This document shows positions 47,068 to 56,376 of a DNA stretch of 64,000 bases, piece by piece (positions within the stretch are counted from its first letter, which is position 1; every line of letters begins with the position of its first letter). The translations under genes and the position numbers were made by a program. The notes under the pieces are model-generated. The model saw nothing but the letters and a program-made list of their open reading frames with translations. It was not told the origin of the DNA and made no database searches. The stretch lies in NCBI GenBank assembly GCA_014237855.1, contig JABACD010000017.1:20997-84996 (forward strand). The letters are read 5' to 3'. This DNA is from Planctomycetota bacterium (lineage in GTDB: Bacteria > Planctomycetota > UBA1135 > GCA-002686595).

Positions 47068-48480
47068 ATGATTCTTCCGCTGCTCCTCACCACCCTAGCC
47101 TCCGCCTCCCCGGCACCCGTCCAGGACAGGGCTCCCGCGGTGGCCACTCCCAGGCGGTCCAGGAGGGCGACCGACTTCCGGGACTCCCTCCTGCGAAGCG
47201 GCGGCAGCGAGAACAGCACCACCCTGGGCGGGAACTACACGGTTGGCGGACTGGGTCCCTTCGCGGGTGCCTCCCGAACTCACGTTCCCGGAGTGTTCCA
47301 GATCCAGCTCGATGACCCGGGAACTGGCTGGCAGGAGAGCGTCCTGCTCGGCGTGCCAAGCGTTCGAGCGTACCGCAATCCACCCCTGCTCGTGATGTTT
47401 CACGCCTACGACGTGAGCGAGTGGGACTGCTACCTGAATTCACCGCTATTCCAGGAGGCCCTGGACCGCGGGTGGTTCGTGCTGGCCCCGCTCGGTGCTA
47501 ACCAGGTCAACTTTGGTATCCCCTATGCTCAGGTGAACATCGAGTACGCCCTTGACCTGTTCACTGCAGTTCTGCCGGTGGACCCCAACCGGATCTATGG
47601 AGCGGGCTTCTCCATGGGAGGCGGAACAATGATGAGCTACGCGGCCCGTCATCATGACCTCGATCGAACAAGGTTTGCGGCCGTGGTGAATCACACGGGC
47701 GGCATCTCGGTGGCCAACAGCTACGCCAATAGCACGAACACGGCCTACTTCGACAACCCCCTGCTCTTCGGCGGGCCCCCCTCAGCCAACCCGTTCCTCT
47801 ACTCCCAGGCCTCGGTGCTCGACATCGAGGATCCTAGCCTGGTTGTCGACCCCACCACGGATCAGGCTCGAAATCTGGCACATGTGCCGGTTCTCAACGA
47901 GCACGCCATCAATGATCCTCTCGTCTATCTGGTCGATCAGACCATCACCGTGCACAACTGGATGAGCCAGACCCTTGGTTTTCCCCAGTCCTTCCTGCTC
48001 ACACCGCCCTTTGCAGTGCACTCCTGGTCGACCATCGACACGAACACGGCTCTCAACTGGCTGTACTCGAAGACTCTCGATACACCAAGCGAGGGAGAAC
48101 ATCGGATGCTCGCTGACCGCGAGGCTTCCTGGCTCCACTTCTACATCTATCAGGACGCACCAGGAGCCTTCACCCCCTTCCGCTGGAACCTCGAGTCATC
48201 CATCAACCGGCTCACCATCGATGAGACCGAGAACCTTCAGCAGATTGTCGTCGACACGCTCTCCCTGGGCCTGAACACGGGAGTGAACCTGGACCTCGTG
48301 CTGGGCACTGCCGATTCCACGGCTGAGGTCGTGACCTTGACCGGCTACAACATTGCTCCCCAGGAGGTCCTGCGAAATGGCGTGAGCAGCAATGACTGGA
48401 CCTGGGACGCAGCTGCCAAGACCGTGACGATCAACGAGTCCCCAGGACGCGGCGCCCCGTCCTGGAAGATCCGACCCTAG
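47068..48480 (+). CDS. Secreted alpha/beta-hydrolase
   Basis: 470 residues. A signal peptide (MILPLLLTTLASASPAP) precedes a hydrolase of the esterase/PHB-depolymerase-like type. Strand LLVMFHAYDVSEWDCY carries the oxyanion region, and the nucleophile elbow is GAGFSMGGGTMM (GxSxG). A candidate His lies in VPVLNEHAIND or FAVHSW. The last 110 residues form a beta-rich domain (INRLTIDETENLQQIVVDT, VVTLTGYN) resembling a lineage-specific C-terminal module, but without the CPCGN motif. Substrate unknown, probably a polymer or ester outside the cell. The ATG chosen is the one directly before the signal peptide. Confidence 0.8.
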   Translation: MILPLLLTTLASASPAPVQDRAPAVATPRRSRRATDFRDSLLRSGGSENSTTLGGNYTVGGLGPFAGASRTHVPGVFQIQLDDPGTGWQESVLLGVPSVRAYRNPPLLVMFHAYDVSEWDCYLNSPLFQEALDRGWFVLAPLGANQVNFGIPYAQVNIEYALDLFTAVLPVDPNRIYGAGFSMGGGTMMSYAARHHDLDRTRFAAVVNHTGGISVANSYANSTNTAYFDNPLLFGGPPSANPFLYSQASVLDIEDPSLVVDPTTDQARNLAHVPVLNEHAINDPLVYLVDQTITVHNWMSQTLGFPQSFLLTPPFAVHSWSTIDTNTALNWLYSKTLDTPSEGEHRMLADREASWLHFYIYQDAPGAFTPFRWNLESSINRLTIDETENLQQIVVDTLSLGLNTGVNLDLVLGTADSTAEVVTLTGYNIAPQEVLRNGVSSNDWTWDAAAKTVTINESPGRGAPSWKIRP

Positions 48481-48518
48481 CCGGCCGAACAGATACTGGG
48501 ACGAGCCCCCGGGCCCGT

Positions 48519-48524
48519 TATCAT
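48519..48524 (+). promoter_or_regulatory. Candidate -10 box giving a leaderless transcript
   Basis: TATCAT sits six bases before the ATG at 48531, so transcription would start at or next to the start codon. No ribosome-binding site precedes that ATG. No strong -35 box is visible. Confidence 0.25.
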
Positions 48525-48530
48525 CGTGGA

Positions 48531-49478
48531 ATGAGCCTGCTTCGACTGCTCCTGTTCTGCTGGCTGCTTGGTGCCCCCTTGCTTGGCCAGGAAGTCCTCG
48601 ACCAGCCAGAGGATTCGGACCCCCTCGATCGTGTGGTTGTCCTGGGCGCCAGCATGTCCTCTGGTTTCGGTCTGCAGAGCGAGTTGAATGCCAACTTCGA
48701 CCTCGCGCGCACTCTTGCTCTGGCCATCCCCGACGAGGGAACACGGGTAGAGAGCTTGGCCAGTACCTTCTTCTTCCAGAACCCACTCCTGGCCGGAGCC
48801 AGGTCCGTCGAGCAAGCACTTGGGCTCGATCCAACCCTCGTCGTGGCCCTCGATTTCCTGTTCTGGTACAGCTACGGCCATGGGATGAACTGCAGCGAGC
48901 GCCTCGATCGTCTCAACCGCGGCCTCGAGCTCCTCGAGACGATCAGGTGTCCCATCCTGCTCGGTGACCTCCCAAACATGGGCCAGATCACCCGGAAAGA
49001 CGAGCAAGGCAGGAACAGATCCCATGTTCTTCGGCGATCTCAGGTCCCATCCGATGCCTGTCTGGTCCAGCTCAATCTGCGTCTGAACGAGTGGGCCGCC
49101 GAGAGGCAGAACATCCATGTCTACTCTCTCGCCACCTTCAGTGACCTGCAACGTGGAGAGGCGCTGGTCGAGGTGAGAGGCAATCGCTATGACAAGCAGC
49201 GCATGGAGAGCCTGATGCAAGCCGATCGTCTGCATCCCACCTATCGCGGCACGGTCATCATTGCGATCACTGCCCTCGACCGGCTGGCAGATGTAGGTCT
49301 GGTCGATGAGAAGCTCGTGACCTGGGATGCGAACCGAGTGGAGTCCTTGGTGTGGGAGGCAACGTCCGAGGAACGATCCCTGGGCTTCATCAAGAGAGTC
49401 GAGCGGGATGCACGACGCAAGGCGCGCACCAAGCTGGACCGCCGCGCAGCACAGCCAGGTACAACCGAACCTCGATGA
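48531..49478 (+). CDS. Secreted SGNH/GDSL-type hydrolase-like protein
   Basis: 315 residues. A signal peptide (LLRLLLFCWLLGAPLLGQE) precedes VVVLGASMSSGFG, matching block I of SGNH hydrolases with GAS in place of GDS and the candidate nucleophile Ser near residue 43. Block V appears as ADRLHPTYRG (DxxH). The intermediate Asn block is less certain (LGDLPNMG). SGNH enzymes hydrolyse esters of lipids or carbohydrates. The Arg/Lys-rich C-terminus is odd for a secreted enzyme. The stop overlaps the next gene's ATG (ATGA). Confidence 0.7.
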   Translation: MSLLRLLLFCWLLGAPLLGQEVLDQPEDSDPLDRVVVLGASMSSGFGLQSELNANFDLARTLALAIPDEGTRVESLASTFFFQNPLLAGARSVEQALGLDPTLVVALDFLFWYSYGHGMNCSERLDRLNRGLELLETIRCPILLGDLPNMGQITRKDEQGRNRSHVLRRSQVPSDACLVQLNLRLNEWAAERQNIHVYSLATFSDLQRGEALVEVRGNRYDKQRMESLMQADRLHPTYRGTVIIAITALDRLADVGLVDEKLVTWDANRVESLVWEATSEERSLGFIKRVERDARRKARTKLDRRAAQPGTTEPR

Positions 49479-50257
49479 GCCGCTTTGAGAACCTCGACTG
49501 GTACGACACTCCTCGCTACTACGACATGGTCTTCGCTCCGGGTACGGAGGCCGAAGCGAACTTTCTCGAGCAGGCCCACCTACGCTACGGCAAGACCAGG
49601 GGTAGGCGGCTACTCGAGCCCGCCTGCGGCAGCGGCCGCATGGTCGCAGAGATGGCTCGCCGCAGCTGGAAGGTCACGGGCTTCGATCTATCGGACTCCA
49701 TGCTCGAGTTCGCCCGCCAGAGGCTCACCAGGAGCTCCTTGAAGGCCCGCGTTGACCGGGGTCAGCTCGAAGCCTTCGAGTACCCTGAACGCTTTGACCT
49801 CGCCCACTGCCTGGTCAGTACCTTCAAGTACGTGCTCGACGCCGCAGGAGCTCGCTCACACCTTGCTTGCGTGGCGAGGGCACTCAAGCCCGGAGGCATC
49901 TATGTCCTGGGACTGCACCTATCCGACTACAAGAAGAGCTCGGTCGCTCGAGAGCGCTGGGTCGAGAGCCGAGGCAAGACCAGGGTCGTCTGCAACACGC
50001 AAACCTGGCCTCCCGACCGACGCCTTCGACGGGAGCGAGTCCGGACCCGACTGGTGGTCACCGAGGGTGATCGTGAGCAGCGCTCGCAGACCGAGTGGTG
50101 GTTTCGCACCTACGATGCAAGACAGCTTCAGAAGCTGATCGCGTCGGTACCCGAGCTAGAGCTCGTCGCCGTCCACGACTTCCTGTACGAGATGGACTGG
50201 ATAGGATCCCTGGACGGAGGTCACGATGATCCGGTGCTCATCCTGCGTCGAAGCTGA
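49475..50257 (+). CDS. Class I SAM-dependent methyltransferase
   Basis: 260 residues, coupled by ATGA to the SGNH gene. The Rossmann core shows motif I LLEPACGSGRMVAEMA (about 46-61), motif II VTGFDLSDSMLEFA and motif IV FDLAHCLVSTFKYV. The N-terminal ENLDWYDTPRYYDMVF segment is common in small-molecule methyltransferases acting on lipids or secondary metabolites. Substrate not deducible. It ends 10 bases before the stop of the convergent RlmL-like gene. Confidence 0.82.
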   Translation: MSRFENLDWYDTPRYYDMVFAPGTEAEANFLEQAHLRYGKTRGRRLLEPACGSGRMVAEMARRSWKVTGFDLSDSMLEFARQRLTRSSLKARVDRGQLEAFEYPERFDLAHCLVSTFKYVLDAAGARSHLACVARALKPGGIYVLGLHLSDYKKSSVARERWVESRGKTRVVCNTQTWPPDRRLRRERVRTRLVVTEGDREQRSQTEWWFRTYDARQLQKLIASVPELELVAVHDFLYEMDWIGSLDGGHDDPVLILRRS

Positions 50258-50267
50258 GTGAAGATCA

Positions 50268-51467
50268 TCAGAGTTGGGCACAACACAGCTCGCAGGGCAG
50301 TGCTCCGTTCGCAAGAGCAGTCCGGCGTTCGAACTCGATCCCCATCTCAGCACTCAGCTCGGTGTTTCCGGAGAATAGCGCGAGCGCATAGCCGCTAGCC
50401 CCCCTGCGCAGGCTCTCCCCCAGGCGCCGGTAGACACCTGCCAGCTCGCGCACATCTCCCAGTCGCTCACCGTAAGGCGGATTGGTGACAATCCAACCGT
50501 TCCAACCGGACTTGGGAACGAACTCCTCCGCTCGCGCAACCCCAAGCGAGACTTGCTGCTCCAGGCCAGTTGCGTGCAGGTTCTCCAGAGCTCCCTCCAC
50601 GATCTCCGCGTCCTGATCAGTGCCGACAAGCTGTAGCTTCCCGGGGGAAGTCGAGCGATCACGAGCCGCCGCGCGCAGTCGCTGCCAGCGGGATTCATCG
50701 TGCCCAGGAAAGGCCTGGAAACCGAAGCGCTCTCGAAACAATCCAGGTGCCACATCGGCCGCGAGCAACGCTGCCTCTATCAGGAGAGTGCCGGAACCAC
50801 AAAAAGGATCCACAATTGGAGAGCGTCGGTCCCAACCCGAGAGATACACGATGCCAGCGGCAAGCGTCTCTGCCAGGGGGGCGCCCCCCTGGAACTGTCG
50901 CCAACCTCGCTTGTGCAAGGAATCGCCAGAGGTGTCCACGGAGATCGTGCAGCGGTCGCGAAAGAAGTGTGCGTGCACGCGGAGATCCGGATCATCCTTG
51001 TCGACCTCCGGTCGCTCGCCACGTCTCTCACGTTCACGATCACAGATGGCATCCTTGACACGCTGTTCGATGAATAGCGTGTGATCGAGTTCGGAGTCCT
51101 TGCTGTGCGCCGCCACCAGAAAACTCCCGCCGGGCCTGAGGAACTGGGACCAGTCGATTGCTCCCACGCCCTCATAGAGCTCGTCTGATGTACTCGCCTG
51201 GAAGCGGCTTACCCGGTGCAACACACGAACCGCGGTTCGCAGCTCCAGGTTCGCCCGCATGGCATCATCCGCCCCCCCCTCGAAGTACACGCCACCGACC
51301 TGGCGCTCGACGCGTGCAAGCTTCAACGCCTTGATCTCACCATGAAGCACCGACTCCAGCCCGGGAGCACAGGTCACGAAGTAGGAGGTACGAAGGCCCG
51401 GGCCCGATCTTCGGGGTTCCCGAGCCTGCGCCTTCCTCGATCTGTTCTTACGAGGCATTGAGCTCAT
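50268..51467 (-). CDS. THUMP-domain RNA methyltransferase, RlmL-like
   Basis: About 399 residues from the ATG at 51467 (another at 51458). A basic N-terminal tail (MPRKNRSRKAQAREPRR) is followed by a ferredoxin-like/THUMP region beginning TSYFVTCAPGLESVLHGEI. The methyltransferase domain shows PIVDPFCGSGTLLIEAAL (motif I) and the RNA N2-guanine signature VTNPPYGERLGD. RlmL/Trm14-type enzymes make m2G in 23S rRNA or tRNA; the E. coli RlmL target is G2445. The exact target here is not proven. The RlmK half of the E. coli fusion is absent. Confidence 0.85.
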   Translation of the reverse strand: MSSMPRKNRSRKAQAREPRRSGPGLRTSYFVTCAPGLESVLHGEIKALKLARVERQVGGVYFEGGADDAMRANLELRTAVRVLHRVSRFQASTSDELYEGVGAIDWSQFLRPGGSFLVAAHSKDSELDHTLFIEQRVKDAICDRERERRGERPEVDKDDPDLRVHAHFFRDRCTISVDTSGDSLHKRGWRQFQGGAPLAETLAAGIVYLSGWDRRSPIVDPFCGSGTLLIEAALLAADVAPGLFRERFGFQAFPGHDESRWQRLRAAARDRSTSPGKLQLVGTDQDAEIVEGALENLHATGLEQQVSLGVARAEEFVPKSGWNGWIVTNPPYGERLGDVRELAGVYRRLGESLRRGASGYALALFSGNTELSAEMGIEFERRTALANGALPCELCCAQL

Positions 51468-51905
51468 GGTGATTGCCGGATCCGAGCGGTGATTCTTGTG
51501 CGTGGCAGCAGCTGCCTGATTGCTTCGAGTATGGGCTTGTCGATTGTAGCCCAAGCGACTGGAGAAGTTCGCGCCCCGGCAGCGCCCTGGCACTTTCTCT
51601 CAACAGTGTCCTGCAGCGTGACTCGCCTACCCTCCCCGACTGGATCGGGAGAGGTGACGGACCATGATCATCGGCATGGTAACTCGATTTGCTTCTGCGG
51701 GAGTTCTTGCTCCGGCGCCGCTCCAGGGCTCATGACATCTTCGAGGTGCCCTACTTCTCTACATTTAAGGCCATTCCGAGTCCCTGCCACTCATAGGGAG
51801 GCCTCTCTCCGGCCGGAAACCGGACCTGACTGCTAGACTCGAAGGAGTCGTCCCGACCGGACAATGCGACGAGTTCCCTGCCCCACGAAGCTCGGTGGTT
51901 CCCCC
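51468..51905. other. Divergent intergenic region
   Basis: It lies between the RlmL-like gene and the large cytochrome protein. No gene is supported. TAGACT at 51834-51839 followed by GAAGGAG (51841-51847) could be a -10 box and ribosome-binding region for the plus-strand gene. The plus-strand frame also has an earlier ATG at 51864. Confidence 0.3.
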
Positions 51906-54900
51906 ATGCTCACAAGACTCTCCTGTGTGTCTCGACCTCTTCTCTGCTCCCTGAGTGCTCTCAGCCTGGCACCTGCACTATCTGGCGCGCAGGAGAGCTT
52001 CATCAATTTCGAGACCCCCCACGTCCATCCGCTCGAGCTGGCACCTGGGGATGTCCTGCTCGCGGTCAACACACCCGACGGTGTGCTCGAGACCTTTGAC
52101 GTCTCCAGTGGAACGGCCATATCCACTGGTGCCATTCCTGTTGGGATCGATCCCGTATCGGTAAGGGCACGCAATGCCAATGAAGCGTGGGTGGTCAACC
52201 ACGTCAGCGACTCGATCAGTATTGTCGATCTGTCAGCCGGAAGTGTCGTCGCGACCATCCAGACCGAAGACGAGCCCGCAGATGTGATCTTCGCTGGCGC
52301 CCCACAGCGAGCCTATGTCAGCTGCTCGCAGGCAAACCTGATCATGGTGTTCGACCCAGGTTCCCTGGGTAGCCCCCTGAACGTGATCTCCATCAATGGC
52401 GAAGACCCTCGCGCTCTGGCTGTCAGCGCCGACGGCTCAAAGGTCTACGTGGGCATCTTCGAGTCGGGAAACGCATCGACAATCCTCGGGGGCGGGGGCG
52501 ACTTCAGCGGGACCCTCGCCTATCCCCCGAACGTGGTGACCGACAGCGCCGGTCCCTACAGCGGACTGAACCCGCCGCCGAATAGTGGCTCATCCTTTTC
52601 TCCCGCCCTCAATGGTGCCAACCCGGTGGCCCCTGAGGTGGGACTGATCGTCAAGAAGGATCCTGCCGGCGACTGGATGGATGACAACGGCGGCAACTGG
52701 TCGCAGCTTGTCAGCGGAGCCCAAGCGGGCGCCTCGGGCCGTCTCCCCGGCTGGGACCTACCCGACCGTGACCTGGCAATCATTGACACGGCAACCCTTG
52801 GTGTGACCTACGCCACGGGCCTGATGAACATCGTCATGGCCATCGACGTCAATCCCGCTACTGGCGACGTGAGCGCCGTTGGCACGGACGGCATCAATCA
52901 GGTGAGATTCGAGCCAAACCTGAAGGGAGTCTTTGGTCGGGTCCATCTCGGAATCGCCAGTGACACCGGTAGTAGCCTCGCGGTGCTCGACATGAACGAC
53001 CACCTTGACTACAGCACTCCCAGCGCCCCTCAAGCAGAACGCAACAAGGCGATTGGCGACCCGCGGGGAATCAGGTGGAACTCCCTGGGCAACCGGGCCT
53101 ACGTCTCGGGAATGGGCTCTAACAACGTGATCACAATCAACGGATCTGGTGTTCGCGAGACCAGCGGAGCCACCATTGAGGTTGGTGAAGGCCCAACCGG
53201 CCTGGCACTGGATGAGTCCATGAACCGGCTCTACGTGCTGAACAAGTTTGCGAGCTCAATCTCCGTGATCTCGACCACGAGCGACTCCGAAATCGACAGA
53301 GTTGAGTTTCACGATGCCTCACCACAGGCCATCAAGATTGGCCGCAAGCACCTGTACAGCACACATGACAACTCAGGTCTAGGCCAGGTGGCCTGCGCGA
53401 CATGCCACGTGGACTCACGCATGGACCGACTGGGTTGGGATCTTGGAGATCCCAGCGGACTGATGGAGGCCTTTGAAGGTAATTGCACCGACAACGGCTG
53501 CCAGGACTGGCACCCGATGAAGGGGCCGATGCTGACACAGACCCTGCAGGACATCATCGGAAAGGAGCCCCATCACTGGCGTGGAGACCAAACGGGCATC
53601 GAGGCTTTTTCTCCAGCATTCGTCGGGCTTCAGGCTGATGACGCAGAACCCGATAGCGTGGATATGCAGGAGTTCGAGGACTTCCTTGCAACGATTCACT
53701 TCCCGCCCAACCCCTTCCGAAACCACGACAATAGCCTGCCCTCTGCCCTGAACTTGGAGGGCCACTTCACCACAGGGCGCTTCAGCCCCCCCGGCCAACC
53801 GCTTGGTGTTGGAGACGCGAATCGCGGCCTTCAGCTCTACACTCCACCCGAGACTCTCGACGGACCGCTGGCCTGCGTCACCTGTCACACGTTACCGACA
53901 GGCCTGGGCCCCAACTACAAGCTGAACGGTCTCACCTACTCCGAAATTCCTCCGGGACCGGATGGGGAGCTACACCACTCCATGGTCTCTCTGGACGGGT
54001 CGACCCAGCGCACCATCAAGGTGCCACAGATGCGCAATCTCTACGAGCGCACGGGATTCAATGCAACCCAGCTCTCGAACAACGCCGGCTTTGGGATGCT
54101 GCATGATGGCAGCGTTGACTCCATCGAGAGGTTTGTGAGCGAGCCGGCCTTCAGCGTGGCTTCAGATCAAGATGTAGCTGACCTGGTTGCTTTCATGCTC
54201 AGCTTCTCCGGCTCCGATCTTCCTCAGGGTTCAGCCTCGAACTTTCTCTTCCCGCCTGGCACGGCAAGTCTCGACGCCCATGCTGCGGTGGGTGCACAGT
54301 TCACGTTCAGCAACGGTGCAAACCTGAGCGCGGAAGAGGCACAGTACCTGGGCGATGCTCTCGCCATGGCCGATTCATCCGCGGTGGCCCTCGTCGTCAA
54401 GGGTCTCCAGGGCGGCCTGGCCCGTGGCCACGTCTACGTCGGAAGCGGTACCTTCCAGTCCGACCGTGCGACGGAGTCCACGGACACCATGACCCTGCTC
54501 GGCGGCTCAGGCCCCGGCTCTGAGCTCACCATGACCATCGTCGTGGTCGGGACCGAATTCCGCCTGGGAATCGACCGTGATGAGGATGGCTTCTTCGATC
54601 GCGACGAGCTGGATGCCGGTTCGGACCCTGCCGATCCCTTGAGCACTCCAATCGGACCCGGCCTTCCCTTCTGCTTCGGAGACGGGCTAGGTACTCCCTG
54701 CCCCTGCGGCAATGACAGCACCACCAGCGATGGCGGCTGCCTCAACTCGAGTGGACTCGGAGCGCAGCTCGTCGGCGCTGGTATCGCAGATGTTGCTGGG
54801 GACACGCTCACCTTGACCGGAACCAACATGATTCCGGGCCAGGCGTCCCTCCTGTTCCAGGGCAACAGCCAGGTCAATTCCGGTATCGGCGTGACCTTTG

Positions 54901-55130
54901 GAGACGGCCTGCGTTGTGCCGGCGGCTCAGTCAAACGGCTCGCCCTGCTGATCCCGGACCTCGAAGGCTCTGCGTCCTATCCAGGCCCTTCCGATCTCGA
55001 GCTGTCCGTGCGGGGCGGTGTCCTCTCGGGCGACACGAGCTTCTACCAGCTGTGGTACCGAGACACGATCGGCGGCCCCTGCGGCCAGGGCTTCAACCTC
55101 TCGAACGCCTACGAGGTCAGCTGGCAGTGA
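51906..55130 (+). CDS. Secreted beta-propeller di-heme cytochrome c protein with C-terminal sorting-like domain
   Basis: About 1074 residues. A signal peptide (LLCSLSALSLAPALSGAQ) is followed by a YVTN-type seven-bladed propeller (about 40-460). Two haem c sites follow, CATCH at about 497-501 and CVTCH at about 657-661, as in MauG/di-haem peroxidase-like domains. A third Cys cluster, CTDNGCQDWH, does not fit CxxCH. Next comes an acidic calcium-loop-like segment (IDRDEDGFFDRDELDAGSDP). The final 150 residues carry FGDGLGTPCPCGN and end WYRDTIGG ... FNLSNAYEVSWQ, the lineage's secreted-protein C-terminal domain. Predicted role: extracytoplasmic electron transfer or oxidation. A start at 51864 is possible. 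The 3' end overlaps the convergent gene by 14 bases. Confidence 0.85.
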   Translation: MLTRLSCVSRPLLCSLSALSLAPALSGAQESFINFETPHVHPLELAPGDVLLAVNTPDGVLETFDVSSGTAISTGAIPVGIDPVSVRARNANEAWVVNHVSDSISIVDLSAGSVVATIQTEDEPADVIFAGAPQRAYVSCSQANLIMVFDPGSLGSPLNVISINGEDPRALAVSADGSKVYVGIFESGNASTILGGGGDFSGTLAYPPNVVTDSAGPYSGLNPPPNSGSSFSPALNGANPVAPEVGLIVKKDPAGDWMDDNGGNWSQLVSGAQAGASGRLPGWDLPDRDLAIIDTATLGVTYATGLMNIVMAIDVNPATGDVSAVGTDGINQVRFEPNLKGVFGRVHLGIASDTGSSLAVLDMNDHLDYSTPSAPQAERNKAIGDPRGIRWNSLGNRAYVSGMGSNNVITINGSGVRETSGATIEVGEGPTGLALDESMNRLYVLNKFASSISVISTTSDSEIDRVEFHDASPQAIKIGRKHLYSTHDNSGLGQVACATCHVDSRMDRLGWDLGDPSGLMEAFEGNCTDNGCQDWHPMKGPMLTQTLQDIIGKEPHHWRGDQTGIEAFSPAFVGLQADDAEPDSVDMQEFEDFLATIHFPPNPFRNHDNSLPSALNLEGHFTTGRFSPPGQPLGVGDANRGLQLYTPPETLDGPLACVTCHTLPTGLGPNYKLNGLTYSEIPPGPDGELHHSMVSLDGSTQRTIKVPQMRNLYERTGFNATQLSNNAGFGMLHDGSVDSIERFVSEPAFSVASDQDVADLVAFMLSFSGSDLPQGSASNFLFPPGTASLDAHAAVGAQFTFSNGANLSAEEAQYLGDALAMADSSAVALVVKGLQGGLARGHVYVGSGTFQSDRATESTDTMTLLGGSGPGSELTMTIVVVGTEFRLGIDRDEDGFFDRDELDAGSDPADPLSTPIGPGLPFCFGDGLGTPCPCGNDSTTSDGGCLNSSGLGAQLVGAGIADVAGDTLTLTGTNMIPGQASLLFQGNSQVNSGIGVTFGDGLRCAGGSVKRLALLIPDLEGSASYPGPSDLELSVRGGVLSGDTSFYQLWYRDTIGGPCGQGFNLSNAYEVSWQ

Positions 55131-55449
55131 CCCCCAGGAGTTGCAGGAGATCGGTATCGGGCTCCAGCAGGATCGGTTCAAAGCTCTCAGTCACAGCCGC
55201 ACTCATCAGAGCAGAGGCCTCGGCATCGGCGCTGGGCAGCTCACGTGAGCCTTCCCAGGCCTCACGCGAGGGCCACTGGGCGTAGGCAACCCAGAGATTG
55301 CCACCGGCGCGATGGAGCCTTGAACCCTGCCCACCACGCCTGTCGCGAATGGCCTCGGTCAGGCGCGTCCACCCCTCGCGAAACTGCTCTTCAGCCTCTT
55401 CTCTGACCAGAAAGCGATAGATCACGCAGAAGCCAACTGTCTCACTCAT
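55117..55449 (-). CDS. Antibiotic-biosynthesis-monooxygenase-like (ABM) small protein
   Basis: 110 residues with the dimeric ferredoxin-like layout of ABM/heme-degrading monooxygenases: CVIYRFLVREEAEEQF, a central helix, RLHRAGGNLWVAYAQWPSREAW, and a C-terminal strand. Family members oxidise small aromatics or act as dimeric stress proteins; the substrate is unknown. The ATG at 55449 has AGAGGTGG upstream and is preferred over the GTG at 55458. Its end overlaps the end of the convergent cytochrome gene. Confidence 0.7.
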   Translation of the reverse strand: MSETVGFCVIYRFLVREEAEEQFREGWTRLTEAIRDRRGGQGSRLHRAGGNLWVAYAQWPSREAWEGSRELPSADAEASALMSAAVTESFEPILLEPDTDLLQLLGVTAS

Positions 55450-55548
55450 CGGTCCCACCTCTTCTCAGCTGTCGTTGGAAATCCAAGGAGGGTGAGTCGC
55501 TGGACTGCAGGGTGCTCATGGTTGATCTCAACAGGCAGTCACCTGCCT

Positions 55549-56376
55549 CTAGCGCAAGGCCGGGGGCAAGTAGACGCCCAGGTCAAGGCTATCGAATCCA
55601 AGCTCCGATAGCTCCGAGCTCAGCTCGCCCAGTAACTGGCGAGCCCGATCCAGCTCCGCCTCTCCCACTTCAAGCAGGGCTCGCTGCCCGTGATGTCGTA
55701 CGCGCAGGACCATGAATCCACGTGCTCGAACGAGGGCCTCGGCAGCTTCGACGGCCGCCAGACGCTCGCGGGTCACCGATGTTCCGCGCGGGATCCGGGA
55801 CGCCAGACAGGCCGACGCAGGTTTCTCCGCGACCACCAGCCCCTCTTCACGAGCGTACCGACGAACGTCCTCCTTGCCGAATCCGGCCTCCCTGAGTGGA
55901 GCCCGTACTCCGTACTCACTCGCAGCGATAGCTCCTGGGCGGTCATCGAGCAGGTCGTCCGTGATCTCTCCGAAGGCCAGGACCCCGAAAGCGTGCTCCT
56001 GTGCCCAGCGGCTCATGTGCAAGAAGAGCTCTGACTTGCAGTAGTAACAGCGGTCACCGGCGTTGGCGACATACCGATCATCAGCAAGCTCCTCTGTCTT
56101 CACAACAACCAGCCTTGCGCCAAGCGACCTGGCCAGCTCCCGGGCCTCGCGAAGCTCCGTGCGTGGCAGCGATGGTGAATCCGCGATGATCGCGACACAG
56201 TCACTCCCAAGGACCGAGAGACCGGCATGCAATAAGACGCTCGAGTCGACCCCGCCCGAGTAGGCCACTGCCAGGCGACCCACTTCTTGCAGCAAGGTGT
56301 TCAGAGCAGCCCGCTTGCTAGCGAGGTCCGCTCCACTACCACTACTCTGCGAGGTACTCGCGGACTGCATGGACAT
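55549..56376 (-). CDS. larE: ATP-dependent sacrificial sulfur transferase
   Basis: About 275 residues from the ATG at 56376 (another at 56370). It has the PP-loop motif AVAYSGGVDSSVLL, the GDRCYYCKSELF segment, and PASACLASRIPRGT with the Cys that LarE sacrifices as sulfur donor. LarE thiolates the pyridinium dicarboxylate precursor of the nickel-pincer cofactor of lactate racemase, using ATP, with LarB and LarC. Neither larB, larC nor larA is in this window. It overlaps the 3' end of the gamma-carbonic-anhydrase-like gene by 35 bases. Cytoplasmic. Confidence 0.92.
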   Translation of the reverse strand: MSMQSASTSQSSGSGADLASKRAALNTLLQEVGRLAVAYSGGVDSSVLLHAGLSVLGSDCVAIIADSPSLPRTELREARELARSLGARLVVVKTEELADDRYVANAGDRCYYCKSELFLHMSRWAQEHAFGVLAFGEITDDLLDDRPGAIAASEYGVRAPLREAGFGKEDVRRYAREEGLVVAEKPASACLASRIPRGTSVTRERLAAVEAAEALVRARGFMVLRVRHHGQRALLEVGEAELDRARQLLGELSSELSELGFDSLDLGVYLPPALR

